From: OMPR01 sp965183835
GTDB lineage: Bacteria > Pseudomonadota > Alphaproteobacteria > Rhodobacterales > Rhodobacteraceae
Assembly (NCBI GenBank): GCA_965183835.1
Contig: CBCYME010000004.1
Location: forward strand, 62,001 to 126,000
Length of the DNA stretch: 64,000 nt
Reading direction: 5' to 3'
Of the stretch, positions 1 through 9,280 are shown piece by piece (position 1 is the stretch's first letter; the number at the start of each line of letters is the position of its first letter). A model generated the notes under the pieces. It saw only the letters and a list, made by a program, of their open reading frames with translations, was not told the DNA's origin and did no database searches. A program made the position numbers and the translations under genes.

Positions 1-1
1 G

Positions 2-607
2 GCCGAGATTGTGAACACATTGGGTGCATGGGTTGCGAAACAGGGCAAGCGGCAGTTCCGTCTGGCTGAGACCGAGAAATATCCGCATGTGACCTTTTTC
101 CTGAACGGCGGGAAGGAAGTGCCGGAGGCAGCAGAAGATCGGTTTATGCCCACATCGCCCAAGGTGGCGACCTATGATTTGCAGCCGGAAATGTCGTCGG
201 AAGAAGTCACGGCTAAGTTTGTTGAGGCCATCGAGGCGGGCTATGATCTGATTGTGACCAACTATGCCAACCCCGACATGGTGGGTCACACCGGGGATCT
301 AGGCGCGGCGATCAAAGCCTGTGAAGCGGTGGATCAGGGATTGGCCAAAGTGGTCGACGCCTTGACCAAAGCGGGCGGTACGATGATTGTCACCGCAGAT
401 CATGGGAACTGTGAGATGATGTATGACCCGGAAACCAAAGGCCCCCATACCGCTCACACCCTGAATCCGGTGCCGGTCGCTTTGGTTGGTGGCCCCAAAG
501 GGCGCAACTTGCGCAGCGGTCGGTTGGCGGATCTTGCCCCCACGATTTTGGAATTGATGGGCTTGCCCAAGCCCGAGGAAATGACCGGAGAAAGCCTGCT
601 TTCATGA
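2..607 (+). CDS. gpmI: 2,3-bisphosphoglycerate-independent phosphoglycerate mutase, C-terminal part
   Basis: The frame is open to the left edge of the window, so only about the last 201 residues are present. GpmI interconverts 3- and 2-phosphoglycerate in glycolysis and gluconeogenesis through a phosphoserine intermediate, with two Mn ions, in the cytoplasm. Visible family motifs are TNYANPDMVGHTGD and VTADHGNCEMM, the metal-binding stretches of the alkaline-phosphatase superfamily, followed by GPHTAHTLNPVPVAL. The stop overlaps the next start as ATGA, so it is probably translationally coupled to the EnvC-like gene. The identity is firm; the catalytic serine lies outside the window. Confidence 0.95.
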   Translation, partial: AEIVNTLGAWVAKQGKRQFRLAETEKYPHVTFFLNGGKEVPEAAEDRFMPTSPKVATYDLQPEMSSEEVTAKFVEAIEAGYDLIVTNYANPDMVGHTGDLGAAIKACEAVDQGLAKVVDALTKAGGTMIVTADHGNCEMMYDPETKGPHTAHTLNPVPVALVGGPKGRNLRSGRLADLAPTILELMGLPKPEEMTGESLLS

Positions 608-1737
608 AATTAAGCGCCTGCTTGCTGGGGGTGGTGTTCTGGGTTGGGGCAGCACATGCCCAATCCGATCCAGCCGAAGCCGCACGTCAGGCTGGCCTGC
701 GTTTAGAGCAGGCGGCTGTGGCGCTGAGCGAAGCCGAAGGTGCTCGGGACCGGGTGCGTGCGTTGACTGTGACGGTCAAAGCTTATGAAAAGGGGCTGGC
801 TGCGATGCGCGATGGGCTACGCAAAGCCGCACGACGCGAGGCGCAGTTGACGGTCCGATTGCGGGCTCGAGAAGAAGAGATTGCGCAGCTGTTGGGCGTG
901 TTGCAGACGATCGAAACCTCGCCCCCACCGGTATTGCTGTTGCATCCATCGGGTCCGCTGGGGTCTGCTCGATCTGGCATGATGCTGGCTGAAGTGACCC
1001 CGGGGTTGGAGGCGCAGACGCGCAAGCTGTCGCATGATCTGCAAGAGGTTCAGACCCTGCGTGTACTGCAACAGAATGCGGCGGAAACCTTGGAAGAGGG
1101 GCTGTCAGGGGTACAGGTTGCCCGGGCAGAGCTGAGCAAGGCAATTGCCGATAGAACAGATTTACCGCGTCGCTTCACTGAGGATCCCGTGCGTACTGCG
1201 ATCCTGATTTCTTCGACGGAAACGTTGGATGGATTTGCCAGTGGGTTGGCCGAAATCGCGTCAGGTGAGATCACGGATCTTGATGTGGATGTCTCGGATC
1301 TAAAGGGGTCGATGGATTTGCCGGTACAAGGCGTGTTGTTGCGCCGTGCAGGTGAGGCCGACGCGGCTGGGGTCAAGCGACCGGGCATTTTGCTGGCGAC
1401 TCGTCCACGGGCGCTTGTGGCGTCGCCATCTGCGGCTACCATCCGATATCGTGGACCTTTGTTGGATTTGGGCAATGTGATTATTCTGGAACCGCAGCCC
1501 GATACGCTGGTGGTGCTTTCGGGTCTGCAAGAGGTGTACGGAGAGCCTGGTCAGGTGGTGCCCAAAGGGACTCCGGTCGGGTTGATGGGCGGAGCAGCGC
1601 CGGAAATTGGTGCAATTCTTTCACTAAGCGGTGATGGCACTGGAACTGATCGTTCAGAAACGCTCTATATAGAAGTCAGAGAGGGCGACAGCCCTGTGGA
1701 TCCCGAAACGTGGTTCCGAACCGACAAGGATGGATAA
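604..1737 (+). CDS. EnvC-like murein hydrolase activator, degenerate M23 domain
   Basis: A 377-residue exported protein with an N-terminal signal peptide (cleavage near AHAQ), a long charged coiled-coil region (about residues 20-190) and a C-terminal LytM/M23-like domain (about 270-370). EnvC proteins do not cut peptidoglycan; they activate amidases at the septum. In this copy the M23 metal ligands are gone: the place of the usual HLHFEV is taken by TLYIEV, and no histidine occurs in the C-terminal domain, which fits an activator rather than a peptidase. It starts inside the gpmI stop (ATGA) and is followed 6 bases later by ctpA. This gpmI-envC-ctpA order is common in alphaproteobacteria. The role is inferred from architecture. 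Confidence 0.82.
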   Translation: MKLSACLLGVVFWVGAAHAQSDPAEAARQAGLRLEQAAVALSEAEGARDRVRALTVTVKAYEKGLAAMRDGLRKAARREAQLTVRLRAREEEIAQLLGVLQTIETSPPPVLLLHPSGPLGSARSGMMLAEVTPGLEAQTRKLSHDLQEVQTLRVLQQNAAETLEEGLSGVQVARAELSKAIADRTDLPRRFTEDPVRTAILISSTETLDGFASGLAEIASGEITDLDVDVSDLKGSMDLPVQGVLLRRAGEADAAGVKRPGILLATRPRALVASPSAATIRYRGPLLDLGNVIILEPQPDTLVVLSGLQEVYGEPGQVVPKGTPVGLMGGAAPEIGAILSLSGDGTGTDRSETLYIEVREGDSPVDPETWFRTDKDG

Positions 1738-1743
1738 ACGAAC

Positions 1744-3075
1744 ATGAAGAAATTCGTGATGGCCGCACTAGGCGGCACGCTGGCAGGTATTGTCGCGACC
1801 ACCCAGGTGGCGGGGCCGCTTGTGGCACAAGAGGCAAAGAGCAACGCAAGCGTATACGAGCAGCTGGATTTGTTTGGCGATATCTTTGAGCGCATCCGCG
1901 TTCAATATGTTGAAGAAGTAGATGAAGGCGAGCTGATCGAAGCGGCGATTGATGGCATGCTGACGTCGTTGGACCCGCATTCCAGTTATTTGTCCCCCGA
2001 TGACGCGGCGCAGATGCGGGTGCAGACTCGTGGTGAATTTGGCGGACTGGGTATCGAAGTCACCCAGGACGAAGGGTTCGTTAAAGTGGTATCCCCGATT
2101 GACGGAACGCCTGCTGACGAAGCCGGCGTAGAAGCGGGCGATTTCATCACGCATGTGGATGGCGAAAGCCTGTTGGGGTTGACGCTGGACAAGGCGGTTG
2201 AGCTGATGCGCGGTCCGGTTGGGTCCGAAATCATCATCACGGTCGTGCGCGAAGGCGAACAGGAACCGTTTGATATTTCCATCATTCGCGACACGATCAA
2301 GCTGACCGCGGTGAGGGTGCGTTCGGAAGGGACCAGCGTTGTTTTGCGGGTCACGACTTTTAACGATCAGACCTATCCCAACCTGAAAGAAGGAATGGAA
2401 AAGCAGATCGAAGAGGCCGGCGGCATCGACAAGGTGAACGGCTTTATTCTGGATCTGCGCAACAACCCCGGTGGGCTTTTGACACAAGCGATCAAGGTTT
2501 CGGACGGGTTCTTGGACGAGGGTGAGATTGTTTCGACACGGGGCCGCAATGTTGCTGATGGCGAACGTTTCAACGCCACCGTTGGGGATCTGGCACAGGG
2601 TAAACCTTTGGTCGTGTTGATTAATGGCGGCTCTGCCTCAGCGTCTGAAATTGTCGCCGGTGCCTTGCAGGATCACCGCCGGGCGATTGTTATCGGCACC
2701 AAAAGCTTTGGCAAAGGGTCAGTTCAGACCGTCATGCCATTGCGCGGCGATGGTGCCATGCGTCTGACCACCGCGCGGTATTACACCCCATCGGGTCGCT
2801 CTATTCAGGCTTTGGGCGTGTCGCCAGACATCGTGGTGGAGCAACCACGACGGTCTGCAACTGAGCCGGAAGAAGAAAATAAGCGCAACACCCGGTCCGA
2901 AGCGGATCTGCGCGGAAGCCTCAACAATGACAGCCTGTCAGAAGACGAGATTCGCCAGATTGAGGAAGACCGTGCCAAGGCTGAAGCATCAGCCGAGCTG
3001 CGTACCAATGATTATCAGTTGGCTTATGCCATCGATATCCTCAAAGGTTTGGCTGCTTTGGCCCCGCAGAAGTAA
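1744..3075 (+). CDS. ctpA: C-terminal processing serine peptidase, S41 family
   Basis: A 443-residue periplasmic protease that trims proteins at their C-termini and in many bacteria works with cell-wall proteins. A signal peptide (residues 1-28, ending near LVAQ) is followed by a PDZ domain (about 95-185, with GEFGGLGIEV) and the S41 catalytic core. The catalytic serine lies in NGGSASASE (about residues 294-301) and the general-base lysine in KSFGKGS (Lys near 324). The tail is rich in charged residues. It follows the EnvC-like gene by 6 bases and ends at a strong terminator, so gpmI-envC-ctpA reads as one transcript. Length and motifs fit the family well. Confidence 0.95.
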   Translation: MKKFVMAALGGTLAGIVATTQVAGPLVAQEAKSNASVYEQLDLFGDIFERIRVQYVEEVDEGELIEAAIDGMLTSLDPHSSYLSPDDAAQMRVQTRGEFGGLGIEVTQDEGFVKVVSPIDGTPADEAGVEAGDFITHVDGESLLGLTLDKAVELMRGPVGSEIIITVVREGEQEPFDISIIRDTIKLTAVRVRSEGTSVVLRVTTFNDQTYPNLKEGMEKQIEEAGGIDKVNGFILDLRNNPGGLLTQAIKVSDGFLDEGEIVSTRGRNVADGERFNATVGDLAQGKPLVVLINGGSASASEIVAGALQDHRRAIVIGTKSFGKGSVQTVMPLRGDGAMRLTTARYYTPSGRSIQALGVSPDIVVEQPRRSATEPEEENKRNTRSEADLRGSLNNDSLSEDEIRQIEEDRAKAEASAELRTNDYQLAYAIDILKGLAALAPQK

Positions 3076-3096
3076 GGGTGCACTTAGAAAAAATGA

Positions 3097-3127
3097 GGGC
3101 CGCGTCCGATGGATGTGGCCCTTTTTT
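3097..3127 (+). terminator. Rho-independent terminator after ctpA
   Basis: An 11-base-pair stem (3097-3107 with 3111-3121, two G-U pairs) with a 3-base loop is followed by six T residues. It lies 21 bases after the ctpA stop, and a convergent gene ends on the other side. Confidence 0.9.
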
Positions 3128-3170
3128 ATTTGGATAGGAAAGGCGATCTGATCGCTTGAATCAGGGGCGC

Positions 3171-3548
3171 TTACATCGTTTCAAGGCAATGCCGGCGAAA
3201 GGCGCGTTTGAGCATGTCGAGTTCGGCGCGTAGCAATTCGACCTCGGCGCGCAAATCGTCTGAGACGGCTTCACCCGCCATCAGCGTAAAATCACCCAGC
3301 TTTGTTTCCGTATCCTGATCAATGATCAAGAACGTCTGAACGCCGTCTGCAACCGCGTGTGACGGGATGGGAATCGTCAGATCCCACGAGGTTCCGTTGC
3401 CTGCCTCGACCAGTACGACACCGTCGACAGGTTGGTCCAGATAGGTGACTTGAATATTTGGACGTGCGCCCGCGGACGAGGCACCAAGGATCTGACCTTC
3501 CCATGCGCCGTTGCGCAGGCGGGTCTTGGACAGGGTCAATTCGCTCAT
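3171..3548 (-). CDS. Conserved protein of unknown function with a C-terminal coiled coil
   Basis: A 125-residue protein that I do not recognise. The first 85 residues look like a beta-rich domain; the last 35 (DLRAEVELLRAELDMLKR) form a likely coiled coil. There is no signal peptide or membrane segment. The start at 3548 (MSELTL) was chosen because it has GAGGG upstream and begins 11 bases after the stop of the upstream gene; an in-frame start at 3587 would overlap that gene by 28 bases. The pair 3560-4321 and this gene is very likely one operon. Function unknown. Confidence 0.75.
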   Translation of the reverse strand: MSELTLSKTRLRNGAWEGQILGASSAGARPNIQVTYLDQPVDGVVLVEAGNGTSWDLTIPIPSHAVADGVQTFLIIDQDTETKLGDFTLMAGEAVSDDLRAEVELLRAELDMLKRAFRRHCLETM

Positions 3549-3559
3549 GTTCAGCCCTC

Positions 3560-4321
3560 TTACAATGCGGCGCGGCGGTGGCGACAAAAGGTGAGATCGC
3601 GCAAGACGACCTGGTTCATATCGGGGGCCTCAAAAATGAGATCCAACCAGATTTTTTCAATGCGTTTTTCATTGAGGCGGGAATAAGCGAGATCGAATTC
3701 GACCATGACGTCTTTTTCGCTCAAGGGCAGTTCCCGCACGATCTGTTCGGTATTTGGGCCATGTTTGATGTTCAGACGGGCAAATATCTCGAGAGGTTTT
3801 TCAGTCTCGATGATGGTATCCACGCGCAAAAGATGGGCCCGGGTCATGCCGACGGCGGCTTCGGGCGGGAGGTCGATGACCAGCGACAGGAACGAACCAT
3901 CGAATTTGAAAACATCCATGCGCAGCCCATAGGGGGCAAGATCGGCCTCGCGCGTGTTGCGCAGTTGGCGCAGGGTCAATTCGGAATATTCGCAATCATG
4001 AAACAGCTGCACTTCGCCGCCCAGTGTCGACTTTGTCGGAACCGATGACAGGCCCGGAACCGGGAGCGGCCCGCGCCAGAGTTCCGAGCGCCAAGACCAG
4101 TCCGTGCCATGGGGTTTCGGGAAAAAAGACGAACCGATTTTGGGCAGGGCCAGACGGCCATCAGCGACATGAATGAGGCGATCCAAATGCGTGCGCAATT
4201 CCCGCGCCTGATTGCGCTGTGTGCGCAGGGCTGACAAGTTGCTTTGCCCCGCCGCACGGGCAGCGCGACGCCACCGGCGCAGCGCACGCATATGAAACAT
4301 CCGATCCAGTACCCTGCTCAT
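3560..4321 (-). CDS. Conserved Rhodobacteraceae protein (probably DUF6478 family)
   Basis: A 253-residue protein without signal peptide or transmembrane segment. The N-terminus is very basic (RRWRRAARAAG) and is followed by a mixed alpha/beta body with motifs such as LPKIGSSFF, LFHDCEYSELTLRQ and KHGPNTEQIVRELPL. I associate this pattern with a family seen in Rhodobacteraceae and believe it is catalogued as DUF6478, but this is from memory. No enzyme motif was found. It starts at the divergent side of a short intergenic region and is followed by the 125-residue unknown in the same operon. Confidence 0.72.
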   Translation of the reverse strand: MSRVLDRMFHMRALRRWRRAARAAGQSNLSALRTQRNQARELRTHLDRLIHVADGRLALPKIGSSFFPKPHGTDWSWRSELWRGPLPVPGLSSVPTKSTLGGEVQLFHDCEYSELTLRQLRNTREADLAPYGLRMDVFKFDGSFLSLVIDLPPEAAVGMTRAHLLRVDTIIETEKPLEIFARLNIKHGPNTEQIVRELPLSEKDVMVEFDLAYSRLNEKRIEKIWLDLIFEAPDMNQVVLRDLTFCRHRRAAL

Positions 4322-4433
4322 TTTTATCCCGTTGCCTATGTGGTCGCGCTGTTGGTTATATGTACCGAAAGTATGTTAACCAAATAAGCCCAATATTATC
4401 AATTCGATGCATTTTTCCCGATTTTGGAAGCAG

Positions 4434-5051
4434 TCAATCGGGTTTCTTTGGTGCAACCGTTGGTGTGGCGCTGGCTTTGATGGTTTTGGTTGCCAGGTCG
4501 GACAGCAAGTTTGCCCCTTGTGCTGTTAACGCATCACTGCCTTCGCTGGCATACAGAGCCAGTCCGACAAGATGTCCGTTCAACGCAAATGCGGATCGCC
4601 AATGGCGTGGGCTTGCGCCGTTGACGTTGTGATTTGGATCTTCAAGCAAAACGAAGGGGCGGCCCATTAGGGATTGGGTTTTCACCACTTGGGCGGGCTT
4701 GGCTGATTGCGCCAGGGATTTGGCATCAGGTTGCGAACCCTTTGGGTCAGTGACGGTTGTGACCGTGATCAAAGCCAGATCTTGGGTGGGAAAGGCCCCC
4801 CGAACCCCAAGCGCATCACAGCGTGCCAACACCGCAAAGCTGTCTTGCTTGTCAGATCTGACAGCGCGTTTGTCCACACAGTAACCGCGAGGGGCGGTAA
4901 GGGTGATATCCCCCTGCGCCAGCGACATCTGTGTGATCCGTTTGGGCGTGTCCGTCGCAACCAAACCTTGGCCGCACCCCGCAAGCATTGTCAGTGCGCC
5001 CAAGACTTTTAAGTGAGGGATTGATCGAAAGATCTGGATCATATGTAACAT
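4434..5051 (-). CDS. Putative lipoprotein of unknown function
   Basis: A 205-residue protein with a short basic N-terminus, a hydrophobic stretch and a lipobox LTMLAGC with the lipidated cysteine at about residue 26, so it is probably anchored in a membrane facing the periplasm. The mature part has no domain that I recognise; it contains ITLTAPRGYCVDKRAVRS and an even number of cysteines that might form disulfides. It is a single gene, with 112 bases to the next minus-strand gene and a divergent ABC-type gene upstream. Confidence 0.72.
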   Translation of the reverse strand: MLHMIQIFRSIPHLKVLGALTMLAGCGQGLVATDTPKRITQMSLAQGDITLTAPRGYCVDKRAVRSDKQDSFAVLARCDALGVRGAFPTQDLALITVTTVTDPKGSQPDAKSLAQSAKPAQVVKTQSLMGRPFVLLEDPNHNVNGASPRHWRSAFALNGHLVGLALYASEGSDALTAQGANLLSDLATKTIKASATPTVAPKKPD

Positions 5052-5233
5052 CTTTTGCCTGCAGCGTTTCCTTTGCCAATAGCGTTCGATTTCGCGTCAG
5101 ACAAGGCGAGCACGAAACAGTTATTCCCCTGTCCTTGAAAACAGGGTGGGCAATGCTTACCGTCCATGGTTCGGTGGCTGTGATGCGTCTGCGCTGTGCT
5201 GCGGGTAATTAAACCGGATGCGAGGGCGGGGTT

Positions 5234-8200
5234 ATGGAACCCACACTGTTTTCCTTCATATGGAAATATTCAAAGAAACAACAGCTTACCTTGCTGATGC
5301 TGACGGTTGTGTCGTTTCCGTTTCTTTATGCGTCTTTGGAATTGCCAAAGCGGATCATCAACGACGCCATCGGGGCGACGACGGATACGGTGACGGTCTG
5401 GTCTGTGGATATGACACAGGTGCAGTATCTGTTGGTGTTGTGCTTTGCCTTTCTGGCCACCGTGCTGAGCAGCGGGTTGATGAAGATGCGGATCAACACC
5501 ATGAAAGGTGTGTTGGCCGAGCGGATGCTGCGTCGCCTGCGGTTCAAGCTGATCCAGCGCATGATGCGCTTCCCCAAGCCCTATTTTGCGAGCACGAGCC
5601 AAGGCGAATTGGTGTCGATGATCACCTCAGAGGCGGAGCCAATGGGCGGCCTGATGGGGGATGCGATAGCGCAGCCGGTGTTCCAACTGGGGCAAATGCT
5701 GACGATTGTAACTTTCCTGTTCATGCAGAGTGTTTGGTTTGGGATTGCGTCAGTGGCACTGATCCCGTTGCAGGCTTGGCTTATCCCGATGCTGCAACGT
5801 CAGATCAATTTGCTGAACAAATCCCGCATTCAAGAGGTGCGCCGCCTGAGTTCTGAGATTGGCGAAAGTGCCGCTGGTATTTCTGATCTGCGGGCCAATG
5901 GTGGCTGGCGCTATCGTATGGCGCAGTTCACCGACCGCTTGGGGCGGTTGTTCGACATCCGGTACAAAATCTACCGCAAGAAGTTCTTTATGAAGTTCTT
6001 GAACAACATGATCACCCAGATGACGCCGTTCCTGTTTTACTCGGTCGGCGGATATCTGGCCATTCAGGGGAAATTACGGTTGGTGCCTTGGTTGCGGCGC
6101 TGGGGGCGTACAAGGATCTCAGCTCGCCCTGGAAAGAGTTGTTGTTTTATTACAATCAGGTACAGGACATGTCGTTGCGCTGGGAAATCGTGACCGAACG
6201 GTTTGCTCCGCGCCATATGGTCCCAAAAGAGCTGTTCGAGGGCGAGCCCAAGGATATCCCTAGATTGAATGGGGCGATTGAGTTGAAAGATGTGACCGTT
6301 CGCGATGTGGATGGAAACACCATTCTCGAAGACATCGATCTGACCATCCCCCCGGGGTCGCGCGTGGCCATTCAATCGAGCAAAGCGTCCGAACGCACTG
6401 CGATGGCGCAGCTGTTGACGCGAGAGATTTTGCCAGTGCGGGGGTCGGTTTTGTTATCCGGGCACCCGTTAGAGGGGCTGCATCAATCGGTGATCGCGGC
6501 ACGGGTCGGTTACGCGCATTCGCGCCCTTATCTTTTTGATGGCACATTGGGTGACAATCTGCTGATGCCTTTGCGCACACGGCCACAGAGTGAGAAAACT
6601 GACCTTCGCAGGCCAAGCAAAAAGCAAATCGAAGCCGTTCGTGCAGGCAACAGCCCGGATATGTTGGATGAGGATTGGATCGAGCCGGGTTTGGCGGGGC
6701 TCAACGACGGGGGCGATGTTCGGGAATGGTGGTTCAAGCTGGTCGAAGCGATGGGCATCGACGAGCTGATGTTCCGGCGCACTCTTCGATCGCGTTTGGA
6801 TGCGACGCTGCATCCCCATTTAGCATCCCAAATTGTTGAGCTACGCGAAAAGGTGGCCAACCGTTTGCGCGACCGCGGTCTCAGCGAATTTGTCTTTCGA
6901 TTTGAGCCTGACCAGTTTAACCCGGCTGTGCCTTTGGGCGGGAATTTGCTTTATGCCTCACCGGCGCGTGAAATTAAGCCCTTGGATCTGGCAAAAGACA
7001 GTCGTTTCACCAAGATGCTGCAGGATCAGGGGCTGGATGACGAAGCTCAGGCCATGGCGCTGGGTGTGATTGAGATGCTCAAACAGACGTTTGGCCGAGA
7101 TGGCACCGATCACCCGCTATTCCTGCGGTTGGGGATGGAAGAGGATCTGTATCATCGCCTATTGATTGTGGCAGAGCGAAGGGCCGTCAAAGGGGACGGT
7201 GCCCTGACCGAGGAAGAGCGGGCGCTGTTGCTGACCATTCCGTTCCTTTTGACTGCCGAGCAGATTGGCCCAAGCTTTCCTGAGGAATACAAAGACAAGA
7301 TCCTTGCGATCCGTCAGGCACAGGCTGGCAAATTGCGCGATTCCATAAATGGGATGTTCGTTGCGGTTGATCCGGAGATTTATGTGCCGCGTCTGACCGT
7401 GGTCGAAAACGCGTTGTTTGGACGTGTGTCCATGATGGCTGGTGCACGCGCGGATGAGATTGAAAATATCGTGGCTGAGGTGTTGCTTGAAGCCGGGTTA
7501 AGAGGGCGTATTGCGGCGACGATTTATGATCTTCCCTCGGGGCTGGGCGGGACAAACCTGCCGACAGTGTTTCAGGAACGCGCGGCTTTTTCACGGGCTG
7601 GGATCAAGCGGCCGGATATTTTGGTTTTGGACAAGGCATTGGCCAGCCACGATTCAAAAAGCCGCTTGAGAACGCGCCAAAAGCTGAGAGAGTTGCTGCC
7701 GCAATCCATCATGATTTTCATGGAGGATAACTTTGAGCATCCAGAAGCGTATGATTTGTTTATTGAAATCAAAGACGGGCGCATAGATGGGGTGACGCGT
7801 TCACAGCTTGAGGCATTGGGCAAAGGCGCAGCTGCGGACTTGAGTCGTAAGTTGAATATCATTGCCTCGACCGAGTTGTTTTCCAAGTTGGACGCGCGCA
7901 ACCAGCGCCTGCTGGCGTTTTCCGCGCAATGGTATGAAGTTGCTGCGGGGCAGACGATTTTTGCGCATGGTCAGCAGGCTGATGCGGCTTATCTGTGTCT
8001 GACCGGGCGGGCGGCCTTGCGCTGGCCCGAAGACCCATCGGGCATGCGCCCGATTTCCTATATTGAACCGGGGCGTTTGATTGGGGATCTGTCGATTATC
8101 ACCCAAGAACCGCGTCCGATGGATCTGGTGGCCGAGGAAAACAGCAGTTTCCTGCGTATTGGTGCAGAAGAGTTCAGGGCTGTGATCGAAAATGATGCGA

Positions 8201-8340
8201 GCGTAGCGGTCAGTCTGCTACAGACGGTGTCGGGCCATTTGGTGGATGCCGCTGAATTTTTGCGCATGTCGCACGTAAACATTGCCGATTTCACCAACCC
8301 AGAAGGCACACCAATTCCGGATGTGAAACCTCATGGCTGA
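5234..8340 (+). CDS. ABC-exporter-like protein with degenerate ATPase and cyclic-nucleotide-binding domain, one frameshift
   Basis: Read with one corrected base this encodes about 1035 residues. Residues 1-300 are an ABC-exporter membrane domain. A nucleotide-binding-like domain follows, split by a long helical insertion (roughly 430-700 of the joined protein). The last 140 residues form a cNMP-binding (Crp-type) beta-roll with GRLIGDLSII. The ATPase looks dead: the Walker A place reads AIQSSKASERTA without GKS/T, and the Walker B place reads ILVLDKA with Lys where the catalytic Glu belongs. The frame breaks near 6067-6070, where four G residues stand where five are needed to give EITVGALVAALGAY, so the two halves are open as 5234-6193 and 6088-8340. 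It overlaps the CPBP protease gene by 8 bases. Substrate unknown. Confidence 0.8.
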
Positions 8341-9220
8341 CACCGCTTATTCCTCGCATGAACATCTGGTGGCGCCGGGCCGTGATCGACCCGAACTGTG
8401 GCGGCTGTTGGTTGGGCTTGTTATCATCGGTTCCGTGATCGTTGCCATGAATATGCTGGTGATGTCTGGGCTGCGACTGGTTCAATCAGAAACACAGGTG
8501 CGGGATTTGTTGTTGGGGCGCTCGCCGCTTGCCATGTTTATCGTTTTGGGAAGTTTTGCGTTTGTCACTCTGGGGGTTGGTGTCGCGGCCCGCCTGATGC
8601 AGGGTCGCGGGTTGATTAGCATTATCGGCGCGCCGGGGCTTGCCATCGTTCAGTTTTGGCGCGTGTTTCGTATTCTGCTGGTCATCGGGGTCGTGACCTT
8701 GGCTTTGCCGCCCTACGAAATGGGTGCGCCGATGACGTCAAACCTGTCGTTTGGGCTTTGGCTTGTCTTATTGCCACTGTCCCTGTTGGTGGTTCTGGTT
8801 CAGACCAGTGCCGAAGAAATCCTGTTTCGGGGTTACATCCAACAAGGTTTGGCTGCGCGTTTTTCCTCGCCCATGGTTTGGATGGGGGTGCCTGCGATCT
8901 TGTTTGCTGTGGGGCACTATTTACCGGATCAGGCTGGTGACAATGCCCTGTTGATTGGGCTTTGGGCGGGTTGCTTTGGTCTATTCACTGCCGATCTGAC
9001 GGCGCGCGCCGGTACATTGGGGCCAGCAATTGCGTTGCATATGTTCAACAACTTGACCGCCTTACTGTTTGTCGCCTTTCCTGAAAGCCTGAGCGGTCTT
9101 GCTTTGTACCTGGTGCCCTTTGACATGTCCGACACCGGAGAGGTCCGGTTGTGGCTGGCTGTTGATTTCATGATGATGCTGGTTGCTTGGCTTGGCGCGC
9201 GTTTGGCACTTAGGCGTTGA
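8333..9220 (+). CDS. CPBP-family intramembrane metalloprotease
   Basis: A 295-residue integral membrane protein with about eight hydrophobic segments. It carries the CPBP/Abi motifs: SAEEILFRGY (EExxxR, about residues 159-168), FAVGHYLPD (His about 193) and ALHMFNN (His about 235). Family members are intramembrane proteases related to CAAX-processing enzymes and are often linked to maturation or immunity of peptides. The ATG lies 8 bases inside the end of the ABC/cNMP gene, so the two products are probably made together. A functional link to that protein is an inference from this overlap. Confidence 0.88.
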   Translation: MADTAYSSHEHLVAPGRDRPELWRLLVGLVIIGSVIVAMNMLVMSGLRLVQSETQVRDLLLGRSPLAMFIVLGSFAFVTLGVGVAARLMQGRGLISIIGAPGLAIVQFWRVFRILLVIGVVTLALPPYEMGAPMTSNLSFGLWLVLLPLSLLVVLVQTSAEEILFRGYIQQGLAARFSSPMVWMGVPAILFAVGHYLPDQAGDNALLIGLWAGCFGLFTADLTARAGTLGPAIALHMFNNLTALLFVAFPESLSGLALYLVPFDMSDTGEVRLWLAVDFMMMLVAWLGARLALRR

Positions 9221-9280
9221 TTGCAATTCTGTTCGCTTGGGCTTATCTCAACCCGAGCATGCATCACCAGAGGTCCCGTC

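Noticed and set aside
1768..2487. Long minus-strand frame inside ctpA
   Set aside because: It is a shadow of the well-supported ctpA gene; its composition is not protein-like.
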